DNA of 64,000 nt from Flavobacterium sp. N502540 (GTDB lineage: Bacteria > Bacteroidota > Bacteroidia > Flavobacteriales > Flavobacteriaceae). Location: NCBI RefSeq assembly GCF_025947365.1, contig NZ_CP110012.1, positions 2,480,001-2,544,000 on the forward strand. Direction: 5' to 3'. The translations under genes and the position numbers were made by a program. A model generated the notes under the pieces. The model ran no database searches. It was given only the letters and a program-made list of their open reading frames with translations, and was not told where the DNA came from. Every line of letters begins with the position of its first letter. Position 1 is the first letter of the stretch. Of this stretch, positions 24,077 through 31,575 are shown piece by piece.

Positions 24077-24516
24077 GTATGGAAACATTAGAATTTAAAA
24101 TCAGAATTAAAGCCCCGGTACAAAAAGTCTGGGCAGTTTTATGGGATGAAGAAACGTATAAGAAGTGGACAGGATCTTTTTGCGAAGGTTCATACGCCGT
24201 AAGTGAATGGAAGCAGGGCGATAAAATACATTTCTTGTCTCCAAACGGAGAAGGAATGAATAGTGTCATTGAAACGAAAATTCCAAATGAGTATATGGCT
24301 TTTAAGCATATAGGCGAAATCAAAAACTTTAAAGAATTGCCTCTTGACGAAGAAACCAAAAAGTGGACAGGTGCCATGGAAACGTATCGGTTGACTGCCG
24401 ATGACGAATTTACTGATTTGGTAGCCCAGGTAGATGTAGTCGAAAAATACATCGATTATTTTAAAGAAGCATTTCCTAAAGGATTGGAGACCGCTAAAGA
24501 ACTTTCAGAAAAATAA
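24073..24516 (+). CDS. SRPBCC domain protein
   Basis: This 147-aa START-like protein has the family opening TLEFKIRIKAPVQKVWAVLW and a C-terminal amphipathic helix (DYFKEAFPKGLETAKELSEK). It is only distantly related to the two upstream SRPBCC paralogues. It overlaps the VOC gene by four bases and is followed after 31 bases by another VOC-type gene, alternating SRPBCC and VOC genes in one run. The shared role is unknown; the pairing suggests a common small-molecule ligand class. Confidence 0.87.
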   Translation: MSMETLEFKIRIKAPVQKVWAVLWDEETYKKWTGSFCEGSYAVSEWKQGDKIHFLSPNGEGMNSVIETKIPNEYMAFKHIGEIKNFKELPLDEETKKWTGAMETYRLTADDEFTDLVAQVDVVEKYIDYFKEAFPKGLETAKELSEK

Positions 24517-24547
24517 AAAACAAACAACAAACAAAAAAACAAATATC

Positions 24548-24991
24548 ATGGCAACAGCAGTAAACCCTTATTTAATTTTTAACGGAAATTGCGAAGAAGC
24601 ATTTCTGTTTTATCAATCCGTCTTTGGAGGAGAATTTCCGTTTCTTGGAAGATTTAGTGAAATGCCGGAAGGTGAGGAAGGATGCGGTGCTCCGGTATCT
24701 GAAAAAGATGCTAACCGAATCATGCACGTCTCCTTGCCAATTGGAAACACCATCCTGATGGGAAGCGATAGCAGTGAGCAATCCGGAGACGTAACCTTTG
24801 GCGGGAATTTCTCTATCTCTATAAATGTAGACAGTGCAGCAGAAGGGGACCGTATTTTCAACGGACTCTCAGCAGGAGGAACCGTTTTTATGCCAATGGC
24901 GAAAACCTTTTGGGGAGCCTATTTTGGAATGTTCAAAGATAAGTTTGATGTAAGCTGGATGGTAAACTTTGATGAAAACCAGGCAGGCTAA
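24548..24991 (+). CDS. PhnB-like VOC family protein
   Basis: This 147-aa protein of the PhnB / 3-demethylubiquinone methyltransferase-like VOC group has AVNPYLIFNGNCEEAFLFYQ at the N-terminus, IMHVSLPIGNTILMGSD in the middle, and the C-terminal WGAYFGMFKDKFDVSWMVNF. The family fold is clear, but the enzymatic activity of this group is mostly unproven. It is the last gene of the SRPBCC/VOC run; hairpins follow at 25024 and 25136. Confidence 0.9.
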   Translation: MATAVNPYLIFNGNCEEAFLFYQSVFGGEFPFLGRFSEMPEGEEGCGAPVSEKDANRIMHVSLPIGNTILMGSDSSEQSGDVTFGGNFSISINVDSAAEGDRIFNGLSAGGTVFMPMAKTFWGAYFGMFKDKFDVSWMVNFDENQAG

Positions 24992-25023
24992 AAACAACTT
25001 TTTATATTTTATCACAATACAAA

Positions 25024-25060
25024 AGATTTCAGGGATTCACCATTTTAATCCTTGAAATCT
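25024..25060 (+). terminator. Hairpin after the SRPBCC/VOC run
   Basis: AGATTTCAGGGATT pairs with AATCCTTGAAATCT (14 bp with one G-T) around a loop of about 9 bases. There is no T run afterwards, so termination is less certain. Confidence 0.5.
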
Positions 25061-25135
25061 GTGATAAAAAAAACAATTCAGAGATCGAAAAAGTTAGGTA
25101 ATTCCGATCCCTGAACATTATTGTTAAATTACTCC

Positions 25136-25161
25136 AAAAAGCACAGTATTAGGTGCTTTTT
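25136..25161 (+). terminator. Intrinsic terminator upstream of serB
   Basis: AAAAAGCAC / GTGCTTTTT with an 8-base loop, rich in T on the 3' side. It lies about 80 bases before the serB start and closes the preceding unit. Confidence 0.65.
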
Positions 25162-25243
25162 CTCTTTAAAAAACAAGCAATATCCTTTTTTATCAACATT
25201 AGATTGCCGATTTTTGTCGCTTCGTAAAATCAATAAACATAAA

Positions 25244-26473
25244 ATGGCAACAGAAGATAAAGAGATTATTTTATTAAAAGTTTCAGGACATGATAAAATA
25301 GGAGTAACAGCAGGTTTAACCGCTGTATTGGCAACTTATGATGCAAATATTTTAGATATTGGTCAGGCCGATATTCATGATACGCTTTCTCTGGGAATTT
25401 TATTCGAAATTCAGGCAGGTTCCTCTTCCGGCCCCGTTTTAAAAGATTTATTGTTCAAAGCTTATGAATTGGAAATTAAAGTGAAATTTATTCCAATTTC
25501 TATCGACGATTACGAAAAGTGGGTAAAATCACAATCTAAACAACGTTATATCATCAATATTTTGGGCGAAAAACTAGCTGCTTCTCAATTGGCTGCTGTG
25601 ACCAAAATAATGTCAGCCCAAAATCTGAATATTGATTCTATTATAAGATTAACAGGAAGAACTTCTATTGTAGATCTGGAAGAATACCCTCGTTCCTGCA
25701 TACAATTGTCTGTGACCGGAGAGATCGTTAATAAGATTGACATGACGGCAAGTTTTATGGAAATTTCCAGAACGTTAAATGTAGATATATCCTTTCAGGA
25801 AGACAATATTTACAGACGAAACAGGCGTTTGGTATGTTTCGATATGGATTCTACTTTAATTCAGACCGAGGTAATCGACGAACTGGCTGAGCTGAACGGA
25901 GTAGGAGATCAGGTTAGAGCTATCACAGAATCTGCAATGAATGGTGAGATTGACTTCAACGAAAGTTTCAAACAGCGTATGGCATTGCTCGAAGGATTGA
26001 GTGAAGATGTTCTGCAGAATGTAGCAGTCAATTTACCGATTACAAAAGGAGCGCATCGCTTAATGAAAGCCCTGAAATATTATGGATACAAAACCGCAAT
26101 TTTGTCTGGAGGATTCACCTATTTTGGAGAATATCTGCAAAAAGAATTGGGTATCGATTACGTTCATGCCAATAAATTAGAGATAAAAGACGGTAAACTT
26201 ACCGGTAAATATATAGGCGATATTGTAGACGGCCAAAAGAAAGCCGAATACCTAAAAGCAATCGCCGACAAAGAAGGAATTCACATCAACCAGACGATTG
26301 CGGTTGGAGATGGTGCCAATGATTTGCCAATGATCAATTTAGCAGGTCTGGGAATCGCCTTTCATGCCAAACCAAAAGTAAAGGAAAATGCAGCAACGTC
26401 AATTTCAAGTCTGGGTCTTGACGGAGTTTTATACCTTTTAGGATATCACGACAGGTATATCGATATGATGTAA
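25244..26473 (+). CDS. serB: Phosphoserine phosphatase with N-terminal ACT domains
   Basis: This 409-aa HAD-family enzyme catalyses the last step of serine synthesis, hydrolysing phosphoserine. Two ACT-like regulatory domains occupy about 8-90 and 100-180, and the catalytic HAD domain begins with FDMDSTLIQTEVIDELAE (DMDST at 200-204, first Asp the nucleophile). The ILSGGFTYFGE and GDGANDLPMI motifs complete the active site. An open frame extends upstream to 25121 but contains a terminator hairpin; ATG 25244 gives the usual MATEDKE start. ACT domains suggest amino acid feedback. Confidence 0.93.
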   Translation: MATEDKEIILLKVSGHDKIGVTAGLTAVLATYDANILDIGQADIHDTLSLGILFEIQAGSSSGPVLKDLLFKAYELEIKVKFIPISIDDYEKWVKSQSKQRYIINILGEKLAASQLAAVTKIMSAQNLNIDSIIRLTGRTSIVDLEEYPRSCIQLSVTGEIVNKIDMTASFMEISRTLNVDISFQEDNIYRRNRRLVCFDMDSTLIQTEVIDELAELNGVGDQVRAITESAMNGEIDFNESFKQRMALLEGLSEDVLQNVAVNLPITKGAHRLMKALKYYGYKTAILSGGFTYFGEYLQKELGIDYVHANKLEIKDGKLTGKYIGDIVDGQKKAEYLKAIADKEGIHINQTIAVGDGANDLPMINLAGLGIAFHAKPKVKENAATSISSLGLDGVLYLLGYHDRYIDMM

Positions 26474-26484
26474 ATCTATTGTCG

Positions 26485-26566
26485 GGCTGAGCGAAGTCGA
26501 AGCCCTGTAATGCTAAAAAGAACTTTGATTTCGCTCATTTTAGTCAAGCTGAGTGAAGTCGAAGCT
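26485..26566. repeat. Two copies of the GCTGAGYGAAGTCGAAGC intergenic repeat
   Basis: GGCTGAGCGAAGTCGAAGCC at 26485-26504 and GCTGAGTGAAGTCGAAGCT at 26548-26566 are in the same orientation. The same word occurs in a hairpin at 51811-51880. This is a familiar dispersed intergenic repeat of Flavobacteria. Confidence 0.75.
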
Positions 26567-26576
26567 ATGGGCATGT

Positions 26577-26661
26577 CCCGCTGAAAAAGCGGGTCGGGCT
26601 ATCCGTTGTAATCTTTTGTGTCCGCCACGGCGGACACAAAAGGATTTCCACTTCTATCCCT
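26577..26661 (-). ncRNA. Structured RNA-like element, Flavo-1-like (copy B), with adjacent hairpin
   Basis: Read on the minus strand it begins AGGGATAGAAGTGGAAATCC, continues into a 14-bp hairpin (CTTTTGTGTCCGCC and its complement, tiny loop) and ends GATTACAACGGATAGCCC. The single-stranded flanks match copy A at 21391-21480 (GAAxxxGxxATCCTTTTG ... CAAAAGATxxA) while the hairpin sequence differs. The adjacent short hairpin CCCGCT/AGCGGG (26577-26593) completes it. It resembles the Flavo-1 class; not verified. It lies between convergent serB and the 81-aa membrane protein gene. Confidence 0.55.
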
Positions 26662-26688
26662 CATGCAATTCGGCGATAGTATTGGTGC

Positions 26689-26934
26689 TTATTTTTCTCT
26701 GGACTTCAATTCCTCTTTAATGTCTTTTAAAGTTTTGAAATTTAAAAGAAGTAAAGGTAATAGAGCAATAGGGACAATCTGAGAAGCACTAAATCCTTTT
26801 TTAAAAACAAGATAGATGTTCACAATGAATAATAAAAGTAAGATTACGGCAAATGCATACGCCGCTGTTTTTGATATTTGTTGGCTTTTAAGCAGCTCTT
26901 CGGTGGTCATTTTACTAAATTTTTCGTTTTTCAT
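26689..26934 (-). CDS. Small two-helix membrane protein
   Basis: The 81-aa protein has a soluble N-terminus (KFSKMTTEELLKSQQISK), two membrane helices (about 25-45 and 51-66) and a charged tail (KTLKDIKEELKSREK). Similar Flavobacterium proteins are sometimes labelled redox-active disulfide protein 2, but there is no cysteine here, so that name is not supported. It lies 42 bases downstream of the archaemetzincin gene on the same strand and may share its transcript. Function unknown. Confidence 0.7.
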   Translation of the reverse strand: MKNEKFSKMTTEELLKSQQISKTAAYAFAVILLLLFIVNIYLVFKKGFSASQIVPIALLPLLLLNFKTLKDIKEELKSREK

Positions 26935-26976
26935 TTTATTATGGTTTTGGTTAATTTGATGTTTTATGACAAGTTA

Positions 26977-27573
26977 TCAGCTTGTAGATTTGTTTAATTT
27001 CCAGCCTTTTTCAATTAAGTATTTTTTGCATTTGAAACAAAAATCAGTTTCTTCGTCCAGATGATTTTTTCCTTCAGCATCCCTCATTAAACAGTTTTTG
27101 GTTGCACAATGAGCTAATCCTTCAGTATGGCCTAACTCATGTAAAACAACTTTATAGAATTGTATTTCTTTGTTTCTTTTGCTCAGCCTAAAATCAGAAA
27201 CAACACAGGATTTACCTGGATGATACCCCAGTCCCATAACGCCCCAATCCCTGATCTTGCCTTTTGTAACGCTAATGTCGCTGTTGGATAAACCCACAAT
27301 TACAGAATCTTTGCCAACATTATCCTTGATGGTTTTAATAATACTATCAGCCCTATATCTGTTTCTGGGTTTGTAGAAAGAGTTTTTTGGAAAAGGTATA
27401 TTTTCCCTTAAAACAACATTTGGGTTAATAGCTTTAATTTTAGTGTGAACATTTCTCGCCTGCTCAGCTTTGAAATTTCCCAAAGGCTGAATTACAATAA
27501 TTCTCTGATACTCCTTTTGTGCGTTTGTGCAGGAAATTAAAATCAAACTTAAGATAAAAAGATATTTGCTCAT
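26977..27573 (-). CDS. Archaemetzincin-type zinc metalloprotease, predicted lipoprotein
   Basis: The 198-aa product carries the archaemetzincin signature HELGHTEGLAHC at 145-156 (zinc ligands His145, His149, His155, catalytic Glu146), followed by Cys161, Met163 and a CXXC at 179-182. These four cysteines form the second zinc site specific to this family. A lipoprotein signal (LFILSLILISC, Cys15) predicts export, unlike the cytoplasmic archaeal members. The spacing between the Met and the final CXXC (15 residues) is slightly shorter than the usual family pattern. It is probably a periplasmic or surface metallopeptidase; substrate unknown. Confidence 0.85.
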   Translation of the reverse strand: MSKYLFILSLILISCTNAQKEYQRIIVIQPLGNFKAEQARNVHTKIKAINPNVVLRENIPFPKNSFYKPRNRYRADSIIKTIKDNVGKDSVIVGLSNSDISVTKGKIRDWGVMGLGYHPGKSCVVSDFRLSKRNKEIQFYKVVLHELGHTEGLAHCATKNCLMRDAEGKNHLDEETDFCFKCKKYLIEKGWKLNKSTS

Positions 27574-27662
27574 TTTATAAAAACCGATTGGATTTGAATT
27601 CTGCTACATTAAAGGAATAAAATTTTTCAGTAGAAGATGACATGATGCTGAAAATTTAAACT

Positions 27663-29171
27663 CTACATCTCCTTCAACTGCTCCAAATAATCCCTCTGAT
27701 TCGAAAGTCTTGGAATTTTATGCTGTCCGCCTAATTTGTCCCGTTCTTTTAACCAATCGTAAAACAGGTTCTCACGAGCCACATTAATCACCAGAGGATT
27801 TAAAGTCATATTGTTGTGACGTTTGGCTTCGTAGTCTGAATTCAAAGTCTGTAACGTTTCATCGAGCACTTTTTGAAAAAGTCCCACATCAGCAGGTTTT
27901 TTCTTAAACTCAATCATCCATTCGTGAGCTCCTTTTTCCTTGTCCTGCATAAAAATAGGCGCAACGGTATAATCGATCACTTCAGTATGAGTGAGCTGGC
28001 AGGCCTTGGCAATCGCCTGATCGGTATTTTCGACCATTAATTCCTCTCCAAACACATTAATATGATGTTTTGTTCTGCCTGTTACTCTGATTCTGTATGG
28101 ATTTAGAGAAGTAAAACGAACCGTATCCCCAATCAAGTAACGCCATAAACCCGAATTGGTCGTAATGACAATCGCATAGTTTTTGTTTAATTCAACATCA
28201 GCCAGACGAATTACTTTTTGGTTTGGAGTGCCAAACGTATCCATCGATATGAATTCATAGAAAATGCCATAATCCAGCATCAGCAATAAATCACTTGAAT
28301 TGTTTAAATCCTGAATAGCAAAAAAACCTTCAGAAGCATTGTATATTTCGTAGTACCTGAAATCTTTGCTAGGTAAAATATTTTTGTATTGCTCTTTATA
28401 AGGAGAGAAGCTTACACCTCCATGGAAATACACTTCCAGATTAGGCCAGATATCAAGAAGACTTTCTTTCCCCGTATTTTCTAAAACTTTATTCATTAAA
28501 ACCAGCATCCATGACGGAACGCCCGCAAAACTGGTTACATTTTCGTTTTTTGTTTCATTTATAATCGCAGCAATTTTAGATTCCCATTCGCTCATCAGAG
28601 AAGTTTTACTGCTCGGAGTACTGCTAAACTCGGCCCAGATAGGCATGTTTTCAATCAGAATAGCAGATAAATCTCCAAAGAACGTATTGTTGTTCTCGTA
28701 GATCTGAGAACTTCCGCCCAGACGAAGACTTTTACCCAGAAACAATTCCGAATCCTCATTGTTGTTGAGGTAGAGACAAAGCAAATCTTTACTTCCTTTA
28801 TAATGACAATCCTCGAGGGCCTCATTACTCACTGGGATGAATTTACTTTTGGCATTCGTAGTTCCGCTTGATTTAGCAAACCATTTTATTGGTGTTTCCC
28901 AAAATACATTCTGTTCCCCCTGACGCGTACGTTCAATCAATGGCTGAAGCTCCTCATAAGTAGCAATCGGTACCCTTTCAGCAAAAGTCTGATAAGAATT
29001 AATCGATCCAAAATCATACTGTTTCCCTATAATAGTATTTTCTGAAGCGGTCAGCAAATTGTGCAACAGTTCCTCCTGAACTTCATTCGGATATTTTAGA
29101 AAAAGTTCTATTTGATGTATCCTTTGTTTTAGGACCCACGAAGCGAAAGAGTTGATTATTGATAAGGGCAT
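27663..29171 (-). CDS. GH3 auxin-responsive-promoter-like family protein (acyl-adenylating fold)
   Basis: The 502-aa protein belongs to the GH3 family, the ANL-fold enzymes that conjugate acyl acids to amino acids in plants. Visible signatures are WFAKSSGTTNAKSKFIPVS (ATP-binding P-loop region, about 87-105), EIYNASEGFFAIQD (about 280), and SGLWRYLIGDTVRFTS (about 340). The bacterial substrate is unknown. It is transcribed divergently from the DUF2797 gene, with its start 15 bases from a 30-bp repeat arm that is mirrored before the other gene. Confidence 0.88.
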   Translation of the reverse strand: MPLSIINSFASWVLKQRIHQIELFLKYPNEVQEELLHNLLTASENTIIGKQYDFGSINSYQTFAERVPIATYEELQPLIERTRQGEQNVFWETPIKWFAKSSGTTNAKSKFIPVSNEALEDCHYKGSKDLLCLYLNNNEDSELFLGKSLRLGGSSQIYENNNTFFGDLSAILIENMPIWAEFSSTPSSKTSLMSEWESKIAAIINETKNENVTSFAGVPSWMLVLMNKVLENTGKESLLDIWPNLEVYFHGGVSFSPYKEQYKNILPSKDFRYYEIYNASEGFFAIQDLNNSSDLLLMLDYGIFYEFISMDTFGTPNQKVIRLADVELNKNYAIVITTNSGLWRYLIGDTVRFTSLNPYRIRVTGRTKHHINVFGEELMVENTDQAIAKACQLTHTEVIDYTVAPIFMQDKEKGAHEWMIEFKKKPADVGLFQKVLDETLQTLNSDYEAKRHNNMTLNPLVINVARENLFYDWLKERDKLGGQHKIPRLSNQRDYLEQLKEM

Positions 29172-29186
29172 GGGTGAAATTTATAT

Positions 29187-29415
29187 TTTAGATTGCTGAT
29201 TGTAGATTTTAGATTTTACAATTCGCGTAAAATCAGGAACCTTAAAATTTGAATATCGAAAGACAAATAGTAACTTTGCCGTTGTATCAAAAATAGTGTT
29301 TTTTTGTAAAAAATAACATGCTATTTTCATTAAACATTCCGGTTCAGCGGAATTTTAACTCTTAAAATTCAGAATTCTGACCGACAAATCTAAAATCTAC
29401 AATCAGCAATCTAAA
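29187..29415. repeat. Perfect 30-bp inverted repeat bounding a divergent intergenic region
   Basis: The left arm 29187-29216 starts TTTAGATTGCTGATTGTAGA; the right arm 29386-29415 is its exact reverse complement. The arms lie 15 and 5 bases from the start codons of the two divergent genes, so each mRNA would begin with or carry one arm in its leader. The 169 bases between the arms are AT-rich with no gene. Confidence 0.85.
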
Positions 29416-29420
29416 TTCTA

Positions 29421-30215
29421 ATGACATATCAAGGCGTACTTACAAAAATGCAAACTGAAATAGGGGCTCCGATTCAGTATTATTTGGTATTTGAAGACAG
29501 TTTTTTAAACATGAACCAATTACTGAACAAAGAAATTGAGATCAATTTCGTCGGATTTGAATGCTTGAATTGTCATAAAAAGAAAAAGATCTACCGCCAG
29601 GGATTTTGTTATGAGTGCTTTTACTCAAGCCCTGCTGTTGGTGATTGGATTATGCGACCGGAACTCAGTACCGCACACTTAGGAATTGCAGACCGTGATT
29701 TGGAATACGAACAGAAAGTACAGCTTCAGCCTCATGTTGTATATCTGGCTTTGGCAAGTGAAGTAAAAGTTGGAGTAACGCGTAAAACTCAGGTTCCAAC
29801 ACGTTGGATCGATCAGGGAGCTACACAGGCTATTGCGATTGTTGAGGTTCCAAACCGATATTTAGCCGGAATTACTGAGGTGGCATTAAAAGACCATTAT
29901 ACGGATAAAACAAACTGGAGAAAAATGCTTCAAAATACAGGTGAAAGTTTCGACCTGGTGACAGAAAAGGCAAAAGTGGAAAGTTTGATTCCGGCAGAAG
30001 TACAGGAATATTTTTATACCCAAAAAAATGATCTGTATGAATTGCAGTATCCCGTTTTAAATTATCCAACTAAAGTAACCAGTCTGAATCTGGATAAAAC
30101 CCCATCATTTCAGGGGAAATTAACCGGAATCAAAGGACAATATTTAATCTTTGAGAACGGAACCGTTTTTAATGTCAGAGGTTCGGAAGGTTATGTAGTT
30201 AGTATTGCAGTTTAA
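29421..30215 (+). CDS. DUF2797 domain protein
   Basis: The 264-aa protein matches the DUF2797 pattern: a four-cysteine cluster (CLNCHKKKKIYRQGFCYECF, about 49-68) that probably binds zinc, then YLALASEVKVGVTRKTQVPT and the WIDQGATQAIAIVEVPNRYL segment, reminiscent of a GIY-YIG-like nuclease core. Function is not established for the family; nucleic acid binding is inferred from the zinc cluster. Its start is only 5 bases after the right arm of the 30-bp inverted repeat. Confidence 0.82.
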   Translation: MTYQGVLTKMQTEIGAPIQYYLVFEDSFLNMNQLLNKEIEINFVGFECLNCHKKKKIYRQGFCYECFYSSPAVGDWIMRPELSTAHLGIADRDLEYEQKVQLQPHVVYLALASEVKVGVTRKTQVPTRWIDQGATQAIAIVEVPNRYLAGITEVALKDHYTDKTNWRKMLQNTGESFDLVTEKAKVESLIPAEVQEYFYTQKNDLYELQYPVLNYPTKVTSLNLDKTPSFQGKLTGIKGQYLIFENGTVFNVRGSEGYVVSIAV

Positions 30216-30449
30216 CATCTATAAAAAAATATGTAAGATATTAGCTGTTAATTTTTTTTATTATATTTGTAGCACAATTTTTAGCAAGTTGTATTCTGAA
30301 TCCTGAAAGATTTGATTACAATTTTATAATAATCATTTGTTAAAAGATTTTAATTTTTAGTCTTAAGAGAACTTAGTTTAGTAAAAAGGTAAACGGAAGT
30401 TTTTTTTAATTTCTAAAGATAAATGTTTAATAAATAAATTAGTTAAAAG

Positions 30450-31529
30450 ATGAGTGCTTTAAAAAGAATAAATGTGATCAGGCGCAGCGTAATGCACCGT
30501 CTCACTAAGAACATTGGAAAACCAAGATCAGAGCAGCATATTGTTTTAGTGGATAAAACAGAAATTAGGCGGGTCCTGATCTGCAGGCCAAATGCCAGAC
30601 TCGGAAACTTATTATTGATTACGCCGCTGGTTCAGGAAGTCAACGATATGTTTCCAAATTGTAAAGTCGATTTGTTTGTTAAGGGAGCTTTAGCTCCAGT
30701 AATTTTTGGAAATTATCAAAACATCAATAAGGTAATTGGTTTGCCTAAAAAACCGTTCAAAAGCTTGTTGGAATATCTGAATGTCTGGATTTCAATAAAA
30801 ACACAAAAATACGATGTCGCGATCAACGTAGATCAAAACTCTTCTTCAGGACGTTTAGCAGTCCAATTCTCTAATGCTAAATATAAATTTTACGGAGATT
30901 TAAATGATGAATCTCAACTTGTAAAAAAAGACTACGAACATATTGCGAAATATCCCGTTTATAACTTCCGAAATTATTTGACGAAACTTGGATTAGCAAA
31001 AAGCAACAAAATAATAGCCCCGATTGACCTTAAACTATCTTCTGCCGAAATAGCTAACGGAAAGAAAATTTTGAAAGACTTAGTGCCTAATTCTAAAAGA
31101 ACCATCTGTATTTTTACGTATGCGACTGGAGCAAAATGCTTGTCGGAACAATGGTGGGAGAACTTTTATAGGCAACTTAAAGAGGAATATAAAGACTATA
31201 ATATTATTGAGATTCTGCCTGTAGAAAATGTTTCGCAAATCGCATTTCAGGCACCTACATTTTACAGTAAAGATATCCGCGAAATAGGGTCGGTAATTGC
31301 CAATACTGATTTGTTTATTGGTGCTGATAGTGGAATCATGCATTTAGCCAGTGCCGTTCAGACTCCAACGATTGGGCTTTTTTCGGTTTCAAACCTTAAA
31401 AAATACGAACCTTACGACAATTGCAGCATCGGAATAGATATTAATTTGCATACTAAAAAGGATTATGTAAAAATCATAAACTCCATCCTGAACAATGGAA
31501 AGCTTAATACTATAGGACAAGCAATTTAA
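30450..31529 (+). CDS. Glycosyltransferase family 9 (heptosyltransferase-like)
   Basis: The 359-aa protein has a GT9 fold: ICRPNARLGNLLLITPLVQE near 48-67 (N-terminal nucleotide-sugar domain) and the C-terminal DLFIGADSGIMHLASAVQTP motif (about 288-307) with conserved Asp/Ser/Gly/His of LPS heptosyltransferases. It likely adds a sugar to lipooligosaccharide core at the cytoplasmic face of the inner membrane; donor and acceptor cannot be read. It is monocistronic, with a 234-base leader region containing TATATTTG (30262-30269), a -7-like element but without a clear -33, and a terminator at 31542. Confidence 0.87.
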   Translation: MSALKRINVIRRSVMHRLTKNIGKPRSEQHIVLVDKTEIRRVLICRPNARLGNLLLITPLVQEVNDMFPNCKVDLFVKGALAPVIFGNYQNINKVIGLPKKPFKSLLEYLNVWISIKTQKYDVAINVDQNSSSGRLAVQFSNAKYKFYGDLNDESQLVKKDYEHIAKYPVYNFRNYLTKLGLAKSNKIIAPIDLKLSSAEIANGKKILKDLVPNSKRTICIFTYATGAKCLSEQWWENFYRQLKEEYKDYNIIEILPVENVSQIAFQAPTFYSKDIREIGSVIANTDLFIGADSGIMHLASAVQTPTIGLFSVSNLKKYEPYDNCSIGIDINLHTKKDYVKIINSILNNGKLNTIGQAI

Positions 31530-31541
31530 ATTATAAGAAAC

Positions 31542-31573
31542 AAAAAAAGGCATCCGTAGATGCCCTTTTTTTT
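31542..31573. terminator. Bidirectional terminator between GT9 and AsmA-like genes
   Basis: GGCATC / GATGCC with loop CGTA is flanked by an A run on the left and a T run on the right, so it can serve both convergent genes. Confidence 0.85.
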
Positions 31574-31575
31574 GT

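Noticed and set aside
25121..25243. Extension of serB upstream of ATG 25244
   Set aside because: It contains a terminator-like hairpin, has no ACT-domain similarity and begins with a TTG.
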